Shown here: positions 1 through 6,265 of the stretch, piece by piece | Position numbering within the stretch: the stretch's first letter is position 1 | Layout of the letters: the number at the start of each line of letters is the position of its first letter | Origin: Hyphomicrobiales bacterium | GTDB taxonomy: Bacteria > Pseudomonadota > Alphaproteobacteria > Rhizobiales > Beijerinckiaceae | Assembly (NCBI GenBank): GCA_900299065.1 | Contig: OMIJ01000290.1 | Span: 1 to 8,372, forward strand | Length of the DNA stretch: 8,372 bases | Reading direction: 5' to 3' | The notes under the pieces: model-generated | Told to the model about the DNA's origin: nothing | Database searches by the model: none | What the model saw: the letters and a program-made list of their open reading frames with translations, nothing else | Program-made: the position numbers and the translations under genes

Positions 1-549
1 GAGCTCAAGCGAATCCAGGGGGAATGGGGCGTGACGACAATCTATGTCACGCATGATCAGGCTGAGGCCATGGCCATTTCTGATCGCATTGCCGTCATGG
101 ATCAAGGCAAGTTAGTGCAATTAGGCACGCCCGATGAAATCTATGAATTGCCGCGCTCCGAATTTGTGGCCAGCTTCATTGGTCGCACCAATATGTTCAA
201 CGGGACATTACAAAGCGCAGCCTCCCCGGGGACCAAAGCATTGGTCACATCCAATATTGGCTCCATTCAATGTCATTTCCCGAGCCAGTCACAGGCGGGC
301 CAATCGGTCTCCTTCGTCATCAGACCGGAAAATATCCTTCTTCAGCCTATTTCTGGCGCACAGGAACAAAATACAATTGAAGGGCGCGTGAACAACCGCG
401 TCTATCTGGGCGAGATTGCAGAATTTGCAATCGATCTTGATGGTGGCCAGCAATTGCTGGTGCGCGCCCCGCCCGGCAATGGCATCAAGGCTGGCGACAG
501 GATCAGAGCCTATTTGCCGCCGGATAAAACAATCGCCATCTTTTCTTGA
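1..549 (+). CDS. ABC importer ATP-binding protein, C-terminal part (PotA/FbpC/MalK class)
   Basis: This is the 3' end of a gene whose start lies before the window; 182 residues are visible. It would be the cytoplasmic ATPase that powers an inner-membrane ABC importer. The visible part begins just before the end of the nucleotide-binding domain: the segment IYVTHDQAEAMA carries the H-loop histidine (visible residue 18), followed by the usual SDRIAVMDQGKLVQLGTPDEIY stretch (about 27-48). Walker A, the signature and Walker B lie upstream, outside the window. Residues of about 104-182 (VIRPENI near 106-112, then GRVNNRVYLGE) look like the TOBE_2 regulatory domain found in polyamine, ferric iron, phosphonate and sugar importers. 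The substrate cannot be told from this part; the permease and binding protein are presumably upstream. The stop codon directly abuts the stop codon of the opposing matB gene, leaving no room for a terminator between them. Confidence 0.9.
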   Translation, partial: ELKRIQGEWGVTTIYVTHDQAEAMAISDRIAVMDQGKLVQLGTPDEIYELPRSEFVASFIGRTNMFNGTLQSAASPGTKALVTSNIGSIQCHFPSQSQAGQSVSFVIRPENILLQPISGAQEQNTIEGRVNNRVYLGEIAEFAIDLDGGQQLLVRAPPGNGIKAGDRIRAYLPPDKTIAIFS

Positions 550-2067
550 TCAGGCTGTGTAGAGATCTTTATAGGTCTCGCGCAGCAGATTCTTCTGTAC
601 CTTGCCCATTGTGTTTCTTGGCAGATCATCAAGAAAGAGAATGCGCTTGGGCAATTTGAATTTGGCAATCCGGTTTTCCAATGCGGTGATGATCTGTTTC
701 TCGTTCAGATCCGCGCCTTTTTTCTTCACAATGACAGCGGTCACGCCTTCACCAAAATCCTTGTGGGGCAGGCCTATAATGGCACTTTCCACCACGCCCT
801 CTATGGCATCAATCTCTGCTTCAACCTCGGCTGGATAGACATTAAACCCGCCCGTAATGACAAGATCCTTGTTGCGACCAAGAATATGAACATAACCCTT
901 GTCATCTATTTTGCCTAAATCACCGGTGATGAAAAACCCATCGGCGCGCAATTCCTCTGCCGTCTTTTCCGGCATTCTCCAATAGCCTTTAAAGACATTG
1001 GGACCGCGCACTTCAATCATGCCAATTTCATTTTGCGGCAGGGTTTTGGCGCTTTCCTGATCAGTGATACGGACTTCCACGCCCGGCAAAGGAAAGCCGA
1101 CTGTTCCAGCGATTCTATCGCCCTCATAAGGATTGGATGTGTTCATATTTGTTTCTGTCATCCCATAGCGTTCCAGAATGGCATGGCCCGTGCGGGCGCG
1201 CCATTCCCTATGGGTTTCAGCCAATAAAGGTGCAGAACCAGAAATGAACAGGCGCATATGGCGCGTTATATCCTTGTTCAGTTCAGGAGTTTCCAGCAGC
1301 CGTGTGTAAAAGGTCGGAACACCCATCATGCATGTGGCGCGATTCATCAGGCGTAAAATCTGCGTCGTGTCGAGTTTAGGCAGGAACAGGATTGTCCCGC
1401 CCGACAGCAGCATCACATTCGTTGCAACAAACAAACCATGTGTATGATAAATCGGCAGAGCATGGATCAACACATCATTGGATGTGAAGTGCCAATATGT
1501 GACGAGCGTTCTTGCATTGGAGGCAAGATTTTCATGCGACAACATAGCGCCTTTTGACCGCCCCGTTGTTCCTGATGTGTAGAGAATAGCGGCAAGATCA
1601 TCCGGCCCGCGCTCTTTGGATTGAAATTCTGGCAAAGCCGTCTTGACCTGATCTAGAAAAGTGCCATCCCTCTTTGTGCCCATGGTAAGCGTGTGGCTGA
1701 CCTTCGCCTTCTTCGCTATGGGAGATAATTTATCAATATGAGCCGGATCACAGATGAAAACTCTGGGCTCAGCATCACTCAAAAAATAATCAATTTCCGC
1801 TGGTGTATAGGCCGTGTTCAAGGGCAGGAATATGGCACCTGCTCTAATACAGGCGAGGTAGAGCAAAATGGCATCTGGTGATTTCTCAACCTGCACCGCT
1901 ATACGATCACCAATCGCGACCCCAAGCTCAGTGAGGACATTAGCCATTTGCGCTGAACATGAATCGACGTCACCATAAGTGATCTTGCGACCATCCATTG
2001 TCTCGATAAACACCTTATCAAGATCTGGCATTGCCTGACGGAATTGATCATAAAGATGACAGCTCAT
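550..2067 (-). CDS. matB: Malonyl-CoA synthetase (MatB), AMP-forming
   Basis: This 505-residue protein is a full-length ANL-superfamily enzyme that would convert malonate, ATP and CoA to malonyl-CoA, AMP and pyrophosphate in the cytoplasm. Visible motifs: phosphate-binding loop YTSGTTGRSKG (163-173), IHALPIYHTHGLF (201-213), YGMTETNMN (301-309), TGDLG (381-385), hinge region GRNKDLVITGGFNVYP (397-412) and the A10 catalytic lysine in PRNTMGKVQK (K489). From memory, the wording around these motifs matches MatB of Rhodopseudomonas and rhizobia almost residue for residue, which is why I prefer it to a generic fatty acyl-CoA ligase. The start is supported by GGAG six bases upstream. No malonyl-CoA decarboxylase (matA) or malonate carrier (matC) adjoins it here, unlike the rhizobial matABC cluster. 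K489 sits in a P-x4-G-K context typical of Pat-type lysine acetylation sites in acyl-CoA synthetases; regulation by acetylation is an inference. Confidence 0.93.
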   Translation of the reverse strand: MSCHLYDQFRQAMPDLDKVFIETMDGRKITYGDVDSCSAQMANVLTELGVAIGDRIAVQVEKSPDAILLYLACIRAGAIFLPLNTAYTPAEIDYFLSDAEPRVFICDPAHIDKLSPIAKKAKVSHTLTMGTKRDGTFLDQVKTALPEFQSKERGPDDLAAILYTSGTTGRSKGAMLSHENLASNARTLVTYWHFTSNDVLIHALPIYHTHGLFVATNVMLLSGGTILFLPKLDTTQILRLMNRATCMMGVPTFYTRLLETPELNKDITRHMRLFISGSAPLLAETHREWRARTGHAILERYGMTETNMNTSNPYEGDRIAGTVGFPLPGVEVRITDQESAKTLPQNEIGMIEVRGPNVFKGYWRMPEKTAEELRADGFFITGDLGKIDDKGYVHILGRNKDLVITGGFNVYPAEVEAEIDAIEGVVESAIIGLPHKDFGEGVTAVIVKKKGADLNEKQIITALENRIAKFKLPKRILFLDDLPRNTMGKVQKNLLRETYKDLYTA

Positions 2068-2073
2068 AAATAG

Positions 2074-2077
2074 CTCC
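2074..2077 (-). promoter_or_regulatory. Shine-Dalgarno site of matB
   Basis: The minus strand reads GGAG six bases before the matB ATG (ATG at 2067-2065). It is a well-placed ribosome binding site and fixes the start codon. Confidence 0.7.
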
Positions 2078-2097
2078 AGCGGAAGTTATGAGATAAA

Positions 2098-2109
2098 TTC
2101 GTGGACGAA
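2098..2109. repeat. Short inverted repeat TTCGT-GG-ACGAA upstream of matB
   Basis: Two perfect 5-base arms are separated by two bases and centred about 36 bp upstream of the matB start codon, inside the matB/EI24-gene divergent region. Its size and place would suit an operator for a dimeric regulator, but a 5-base arm is short enough to occur by chance, and no regulator gene is in the window. Confidence 0.3.
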
Positions 2110-2189
2110 ATCGCGTTATTTTGCAAGTTTGGCAAGCAGGGCTTGAATCTCTCTCCCAGGGCCCGGATGTGACATGCCAGGTCAGGAAT

Positions 2190-2193
2190 GAGG
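2190..2193 (+). promoter_or_regulatory. Shine-Dalgarno site deciding the EI24-family gene start
   Basis: GAGG lies five bases before the ATG at 2199, with AGGA a little further upstream (2184-2187). The reading frame is open further upstream to a TTG at 2121, but that codon has no such site, so translation most likely begins at 2199. Confidence 0.65.
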
Positions 2194-2198
2194 CAGCA

Positions 2199-2873
2199 AT
2201 GATTGCAGCGGCTCTATCAGCATTGAGCGAAATAGTCACGCCTCCCTTCAGATCTGTTTTGTTGAAAAGCCTTGCTCTCACTTTGGCCTTTCTAGCTGCA
2301 TTGTGGTGGGCGCTGGAGCAATCAGTCAGTCTTTATGTAGCGCAATCGGCGTCCTGGCTGGCATCCTTCATTTCATTCCTCACGGGGCTTGGCTTTTTTA
2401 TCGCTTTGGCTTTTTTGATTGCACCTGTCTCGGCATTAGTCGCCGGTTTCTTTCTTGATGAATTGGCTGAGCGCGTAGAGATTGACTATCGCGGCTTAGG
2501 CCAACAGGGACAAGCAGCCCCGACAGGTCAAGTGATCTGGCTCGCCTTACGTTTTGCTTTCATGTCCTTATTGGTCAATCTATCGGCCTTTTTGCTCTTT
2601 CTCATTCCCGGCGTGAATGCACTTGTGTTCTTTTTAGCCAATTCCTATCTGCTGGGTCGCGAATATTTCGAGCTCGCAGCATCGCGTTACAGACCACCTG
2701 TCGAGGTCAGAAATTTAAGACGACAAAATTCATGGATGATTTTTCGTTCAGGCATGTTGATTGCGGCATTCATGTCAGTGCCGATTCTCAATTTACTCAC
2801 GCCGCTCTTTGGAACAGCATTCATGGTGCGGGTTCATTTGAACATCAAAGATAATCAAATGATCACGCCTTGA
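2199..2873 (+). CDS. EI24/CysZ-like multi-spanning inner-membrane protein
   Basis: The product is 224 residues from the ATG at 2199, chosen over an in-frame TTG at 2121 because of the GAGG site and because the translation then begins, as I recall for the family, with a short amphipathic lead and PPFRSVLLKSL (residues 15-25). Hydrophobic stretches lie at about 22-45, 54-84, 115-150 (with LIPGVNALVFFLANSYLLGREYFELAA after it) and 183-210, which suggests four or more membrane segments. The segment PVSALVAGFFLDELAERVE (76-94) resembles the conserved core of the EI24 family, which includes the sulfate permease CysZ and is often annotated as sulfate transporter family in alphaproteobacteria. No cysteine or sulfate assimilation gene adjoins it, so the substrate is unproven and no gene symbol is given. 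It is divergent from matB and converges on the next gene with a 24-bp gap. Confidence 0.8.
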   Translation: MIAAALSALSEIVTPPFRSVLLKSLALTLAFLAALWWALEQSVSLYVAQSASWLASFISFLTGLGFFIALAFLIAPVSALVAGFFLDELAERVEIDYRGLGQQGQAAPTGQVIWLALRFAFMSLLVNLSAFLLFLIPGVNALVFFLANSYLLGREYFELAASRYRPPVEVRNLRRQNSWMIFRSGMLIAAFMSVPILNLLTPLFGTAFMVRVHLNIKDNQMITP

Positions 2874-2897
2874 CAGGCTCAAACTCTGAAAAAGTCT

Positions 2898-3905
2898 TCA
2901 GGCATGAGTGGGCGCTTCAAACTGACCTGTTTTACGAAAACGATAAAGATAAGAAGGCACAATCGTTTCGCAGGCCTGTGCCTCTATGCCAAGTCCCGCA
3001 AGTGTGAGTTTATGTTCGATCGCGAAAGGCGAGACAAGATTATCATTCTTGAGTAGCTCGATTTGATCACGCGTCATATGGAACATGGCAGGCAAAAGCC
3101 CAAGACTGACCGCATGCGCAATCTCGGTTGCAAAGGCCAGATAATGCGCTGCTGCAAAGGGAATATTGATCATTGCGCGTGAACGGCCGGTCATTTTGCA
3201 AATCAGCGCCAGGATCTGCTTGAATGACAAAACCTCCGGGCCACCAAATTCATAAATTTGCCCTGGCTTGCCCTCTCCCTCAACCAGACGCGCCAAACCT
3301 TCTGCAACATCGGCAACATAGACCGGTTCAAACAAAGTCTTTCCACCGCCAATCAATGGCAGGATAGGGCTGATGCGGGCCAGAGCAGCAAAGCGGTTGA
3401 AGAATTCATCCTCTGGCCCAAAGATGATTGAGGCGCGGGCAATTTTGGCATTTGGCAAAATAGCTTGCACATAAGCTTCGCCAAGCCGTTTCGTGCGCGC
3501 ATATTGGGAATGGGACTGATCATCCGCGCCGATCGCAGACATTTGAACAAAATTCTCAATGCCAGCTTGAGCGGCGGCTTGCGCTACAAATTTAGCTCCC
3601 TCAGCCTGAACTGCATCAAAACTCTGCTGTCCAGATGCGGCCAGAATACCCACCAGATTAACAACCGCATCTGATCCGCGTAGGGCGGCCTCTATCGAGG
3701 TGGGATAGCGTATATTGGCTTGCACGGCATGAATCTGCCCAACTTTGCCACTCGGCTGCAAATGAAAGGCAAGGTCAGGGCGTCTTGAGGCAACCCGAAT
3801 ACGCCAGCCTTTTTGTGCCAAAGCTTTAACCAGATGGCGACCAACAAAGCCCGATCCACCGAAAATGGTGACAATGCGGTCTGATTGGAAAGATCTGTCT
3901 TGCAT
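2898..3905 (-). CDS. Complex I NDUFA9-family NAD(P)-binding protein (atypical SDR/epimerase-like)
   Basis: The product is an extended/atypical short-chain dehydrogenase-like protein, 335 residues from the chosen start. Just inside the N-terminus is a nucleotide-binding glycine motif, VTIFGGSGFVGRHLV (about residues 12-26), followed by RVASRRPD. Further on come VVNLVGIL, a serine in QMSAIGAD and a YxxxK pair in QYARTKRLGEAY (Y135, K139 in this numbering). FEPVYVADVAEGL and YEFGGPEVLSFKQIL are typical of the family related to mitochondrial NDUFA9, an accessory subunit of respiratory complex I. Whether the bacterial protein binds complex I is not established here, and no nuo genes are near. Start choice: the frame also has an ATG at 3929, but that one has no Shine-Dalgarno site, while the ATG at 3905 has AAGG eight bases upstream and leaves a lead of the usual length before the glycine motif. 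A sequence TATGAT overlaps the 3929 ATG and could be a -10 box, which would also favour 3905. Confidence 0.85.
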   Translation of the reverse strand: MQDRSFQSDRIVTIFGGSGFVGRHLVKALAQKGWRIRVASRRPDLAFHLQPSGKVGQIHAVQANIRYPTSIEAALRGSDAVVNLVGILAASGQQSFDAVQAEGAKFVAQAAAQAGIENFVQMSAIGADDQSHSQYARTKRLGEAYVQAILPNAKIARASIIFGPEDEFFNRFAALARISPILPLIGGGKTLFEPVYVADVAEGLARLVEGEGKPGQIYEFGGPEVLSFKQILALICKMTGRSRAMINIPFAAAHYLAFATEIAHAVSLGLLPAMFHMTRDQIELLKNDNLVSPFAIEHKLTLAGLGIEAQACETIVPSYLYRFRKTGQFEAPTHA

Positions 3906-4045
3906 AAGGGCGGCCTTGCTCGGGATCATACAGACAGATCACATAATCAACCCGGGTAAATAAGTACAGCTACCCTTTGGGATGGTTTCTGAGAGCTAAA
4001 AGCTGGCCCGCGGGTGAATATCATCCGGCTCTGGCCAAGTGCCGA

Positions 4046-4075
4046 TTGACAAGGCAAGGGATCGCCTCGTAAGAC
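4046..4075 (+). promoter_or_regulatory. Probable promoter of tRNA-Leu
   Basis: A perfect TTGACA (-35) at 4046-4051 is followed after 18 bases by TAAGAC (4070-4075), a weak -10; GTAAGA with a 17-base spacer is the alternative reading. Transcription would begin around 4082, within a few bases of the mature tRNA 5' end. The short stretch after the -10 (ACCCC) is C-rich, as in many stringently controlled stable-RNA promoters; that last point is inference. Confidence 0.5.
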
Positions 4076-4083
4076 ACCCCCAT

Positions 4084-4168
4084 GCCCAGGTGGCGGAATT
4101 GGTAGACGCGCTGGTTTCAGGTACCAGTGGTGAAAGCCGTGGAGGTTCGAGTCCTCTCCTGGGCACCA
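4084..4168 (+). tRNA. tRNA-Leu, anticodon CAG
   Basis: An 85-base class II tRNA with CCA encoded. Acceptor stem GCCCAGG (4084-4090) pairs with CCTGGGC (4158-4164), followed by discriminator A and CCA (4166-4168). The D arm contains GGAATTGGTAGACGC. The anticodon stem CTGGT/ACCAG (4111-4115, 4123-4127) encloses the loop TTCAGGT, which gives anticodon CAG at 4118-4120, reading the leucine codon CUG. A long variable arm of about 13 bases (TGGTGAAAGCCGT) and discriminator A are both typical of leucine tRNAs. The T arm is GGAGG-TTCGAGT-CCTCT with one G-T pair. No clear terminator follows before nrnC, 59 bp downstream. Confidence 0.97.
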
Positions 4169-4227
4169 TTTAGGTCGATTGCTTATTTTGGCACTCGTCC
4201 CTGCCATTCCTCCTATTCGAGATGTCC

Positions 4228-4842
4228 ATGACAATCCGTGTACATAAGGCCGATCTTCCGGATGGACTGACCTTTGAAAATGGAGTGGCAATCGATACCG
4301 AGACCCTTGGGCTCAATCCGCATCGCGACAGGCTGTGTGTCGTTCAGCTCTCGGGCGGGGATGGCAATGCTGAAATCGTCCAGATCAAGCTAGGCCAGAG
4401 TGAGGCGCCTAATCTCACACGCCTTCTGGCAGATACCAACATACTGAAAATATATCATTTTGGTCGTTTTGACATAGCCGTTCTAGCGAAGACTTTCGGG
4501 GTCTATTCACGATCCAATTATTGCACGAAAATAGCCTCTAAATTGACCCGGACCTATACAGATCGCCATGGCCTGAAGGATTTGTGCCGGGAATTGCTGA
4601 ACATTGATCTCTCTAAGCAGCAGCAATCATCCGATTGGGCGGCTGAAAGCCTCAGCGAGGCACAGCTGGCCTATGCGGCTTCCGACGTCCTTCATCTCCA
4701 TGCTTTGAAAGCGCGGCTGGATAGTATGCTGATCCGTGAGGGGCGTCAGGAGATCGCCGGCGCCTGTTTCGACTTTCTGTCCGAGCGGGCCAAGCTTGAT
4801 TTGATGGGATGGCCTGACAAGGACATTTTTTCTCACGAATAG
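4228..4842 (+). CDS. nrnC: NrnC-type 3'-5' exoribonuclease (short RNase D-like, DEDDy)
   Basis: A 204-residue cytoplasmic exonuclease with only the DEDD domain and none of the HRDC domains that follow it in enterobacterial RNase D. Exo I is VAIDTETLGL (D23, E25), Exo II is HFGRFDIAVL (D82) and Exo III is YAASDVLHLH (Y149, D153), so the full DEDDy metal-binding set is present. The long conserved stretches CTKIASKLTRTYTDRHGLKDL and SKQQQSSDWAAESL, and the C-terminal GWPDKDIF, match the alphaproteobacterial NrnC group, which stands in for oligoribonuclease by degrading diribonucleotides such as pGpG. The start is uncertain: ATG at 4222 and ATG at 4228 are both in frame. I chose 4228 because GAG lies six bases before it and the product then begins MTIRVHKADLP, as in homologues; 4222 would add two residues. 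It may be transcribed with the tRNA-Leu upstream. Confidence 0.92.
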   Translation: MTIRVHKADLPDGLTFENGVAIDTETLGLNPHRDRLCVVQLSGGDGNAEIVQIKLGQSEAPNLTRLLADTNILKIYHFGRFDIAVLAKTFGVYSRSNYCTKIASKLTRTYTDRHGLKDLCRELLNIDLSKQQQSSDWAAESLSEAQLAYAASDVLHLHALKARLDSMLIREGRQEIAGACFDFLSERAKLDLMGWPDKDIFSHE

Positions 4843-4859
4843 CCAATTTGATTGGCCTT
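4842..4859 (+). terminator. Weak intrinsic terminator candidate after nrnC
   Basis: A perfect 6-bp stem GCCAAT/ATTGGC with a TTG loop (4842-4856) begins at the last base of the nrnC stop codon. It is followed only by CTT and a mixed pyrimidine run, not a true T-tract, so termination here would be weak at best. Confidence 0.35.
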
Positions 4860-4884
4860 CTATTCGCCCCATCAACAGTATAGT
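4856..4884 (+). promoter_or_regulatory. Possible promoter of the lptCAB operon
   Basis: TATAGT at 4879-4884 matches five of six bases of the -10 consensus, 50 bp before the lptC ATG. The hexamer 17 bases further upstream, CCTTCT (4856-4861), is a poor -35, so only the -10 is persuasive. Confidence 0.3.
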
Positions 4885-4934
4885 CTGATTACATCCTTCA
4901 TCGGCCCTCTCTGCCGGACTTGGATCTGGCCTCT

Positions 4935-5642
4935 ATGACTCAAATGGATGTTGTTTCTTTTCGCGGCCTGTCTGATCAGGCCCGTCTCTTTCGGCGTCAG
5001 CAAGCTTTTCGTGATGCGCGCCGGCATTCAGCTTTTGTCAAAGGGCTCAAATTTCTCATTGTGATGATCTTCATCGCTGCGATTGCCAGTTTTTTTATAC
5101 CTCTTTTTCTTGCGCCCATGACCAAGCCGTCAATGGAATTTGCCGTCAATCAAAGCAATTTGAATGGCACAAGAATCACTATGGAATCTCCCAAGCTCAG
5201 CGGCTTTCGTCGTGATGGCAGACCCTATGAAGTGAAGGCAAGCTCTGGTGTGCAAGACATCAGATCGCCTTTGCTCATCGAATTATCCGATCTTGCCGCT
5301 AAAGTTGGGATAGGTGCGAACGATATGCTCACCTTTAGCGCGCCCAAAGGCGTTTTTGATAGCGGGCGCGATTTCATGCAGATGAATGGCGCAGGTAGCG
5401 AGAAGAATGTGCAAATCTCAAGCACGACAGGCTTTGAGATTGTGTTGCAATCAGCTGAAATGGACTTCAAGGCTGGCACTGTAAATTCGAATGATCCTGT
5501 TATTCTCAGCCTGCCGAGCGGCAAGATAACTGCCGATAAATTTGCGATCACTGGCAATGGTCAAATTGTGACTTTTGAGGGTAGAGTGATCTCGGAACTG
5601 TGGCCAGATTCCCTTGAGGGTAAGCTGGGCACAGAACGATAG
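4935..5642 (+). CDS. lptC: LPS export system periplasmic protein LptC
   Basis: A 235-residue bitopic inner-membrane protein that would pass lipopolysaccharide from the LptBFG transporter to LptA in the periplasm. A basic cytoplasmic N-terminus (RLFRRQQAFRDARRHSAFVKG, about 18-37) precedes one transmembrane helix (about 38-60, LKFLIVMIFIAAIASFFIPLF). The rest is a periplasmic beta-rich domain with the LptC pattern, including SPKLSGFRRDGRPYEVKA (85-102) and short strand repeats such as GKITADKFAITGNGQIVTFEGRV (196-218). The ATG at 4935 is preferred over an in-frame TTG at 4920; GGA lies about ten bases upstream, so the ribosome site is weak, and an ATG at 4944 is also possible. lptA begins 15 bp after the stop, so the two are surely co-transcribed. 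Assignment rests on domain layout plus the following lptA and lptB. Confidence 0.9.
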   Translation: MTQMDVVSFRGLSDQARLFRRQQAFRDARRHSAFVKGLKFLIVMIFIAAIASFFIPLFLAPMTKPSMEFAVNQSNLNGTRITMESPKLSGFRRDGRPYEVKASSGVQDIRSPLLIELSDLAAKVGIGANDMLTFSAPKGVFDSGRDFMQMNGAGSEKNVQISSTTGFEIVLQSAEMDFKAGTVNSNDPVILSLPSGKITADKFAITGNGQIVTFEGRVISELWPDSLEGKLGTER

Positions 5643-5657
5643 GGAGAATGTGAGAAT

Positions 5658-6242
5658 ATGAAGCGCATGACAAAAATAATATTTAAACTTGCAGCGCTCG
5701 CAGGACTTTGTCTGCCTTTCCATGTTCACGCGCAAACCCCGCGCATTGGCGCGGTTCTGCCAGGGGCAGGCTCGGGCGACCCCATCAGCATTAGCGCTGA
5801 TAAGCTGGATTATTTTGATAAAGAGCAAAAGCTCATCTATTCCGGCAAGGTTGAAGTCAAACAAGGTGGATCTTTGCTCAAAGCCTCTGCGCTGACAATT
5901 TTTCTTAGCTCAGATCAGTCTGGCACAAATAATGGCGTCATGGCCCCTGCTTCAACAAGTCAGATCCGCCACATGGATGCGGCAGGTCCCGTTGTCATTA
6001 TTTCGCAAGACCAGATTGGCACAGGTGATAAAGGCACTTATGAGCAATCAGAAAAGAAAGTGCGTCTGATCGGCAATGTTACGCTGACACGTGGTTCGGA
6101 TGTGCAAACATGTAATGAGCTGACCTATGATCTTAACAATAATATGGCCAGCTGTGTGGGTCGCGTGACAGGTATTTTCACACCCGGTGGCTCACCAATG
6201 CCAGGCACTGAACCGCAAAAGCCTTTACAAAAACGGCCCTGA
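5658..6242 (+). CDS. lptA: LPS transport periplasmic protein LptA
   Basis: A 194-residue periplasmic protein expected to form the beta-jellyroll bridge carrying lipopolysaccharide from LptC to the outer-membrane LptDE. A signal peptide is clear: MKRMTKIIFK, a hydrophobic core LAALAGLCLP, and a likely cleavage after VHA (residue 25), giving mature QTPRIG. The OstA/LptA domain starts with DPISISADKLDYFDKEQKLIYSGKVEVKQGG (41-71), continues with LKASALTIFL, DQIGTGDKGTYEQSEKKVRLIGNVTLTRG (118-146) and ELTYDLNNNMASCVGRV, and ends in a short proline-rich tail (FTPGGSPMPGTEPQKPLQKRP). Two cysteines, C152 and C166, would be in the periplasm. AGGGAG overlapping the lptC stop and GAGA close to the ATG are the ribosome-site candidates; an ATG three codons later is an alternative start. 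The position between lptC and lptB supports the call. Confidence 0.93.
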   Translation: MKRMTKIIFKLAALAGLCLPFHVHAQTPRIGAVLPGAGSGDPISISADKLDYFDKEQKLIYSGKVEVKQGGSLLKASALTIFLSSDQSGTNNGVMAPASTSQIRHMDAAGPVVIISQDQIGTGDKGTYEQSEKKVRLIGNVTLTRGSDVQTCNELTYDLNNNMASCVGRVTGIFTPGGSPMPGTEPQKPLQKRP

Positions 6243-6265
6243 TTAATCTCATTTGCCATTTGGAA

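Noticed and set aside
2133..2145. Hairpin CAAGC-AGG-GCTTG in the matB/EI24-gene gap
   Set aside because: The stem is only five pairs, no T-tract follows on either strand, and no gene ends there, so neither a terminator nor a specific site can be supported.
2121..2198. N-terminal extension of the EI24-family gene from TTG 2121
   Set aside because: The extra 26 residues are hydrophilic and unlike the family start, and the ATG at 2199 has a good ribosome site that the TTG lacks.
4188..4204. Sigma-54-like promoter before nrnC: perfect TTGGCAC followed by CTGC
   Set aside because: The GG-to-GC distance is one base too long (13 instead of 12), which sigma-54 tolerates poorly, and the -12 element lacks TTGC. 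Its presence in a window with rpoN is tempting but not enough.
3947..4291. A 114-residue open frame on the minus strand across the tRNA-Leu region
   Set aside because: Its translation contains GEDSNLHGFHH and PARLPIPPPGH, the familiar false protein produced by reading the strand opposite a tRNA-Leu gene. The tRNA explains the conservation.
5451..5864. A 137-residue open frame on the minus strand over the lptC-lptA junction
   Set aside because: It overlaps two well-supported genes on the other strand, shows no recognisable domain and has no ribosome site of note.
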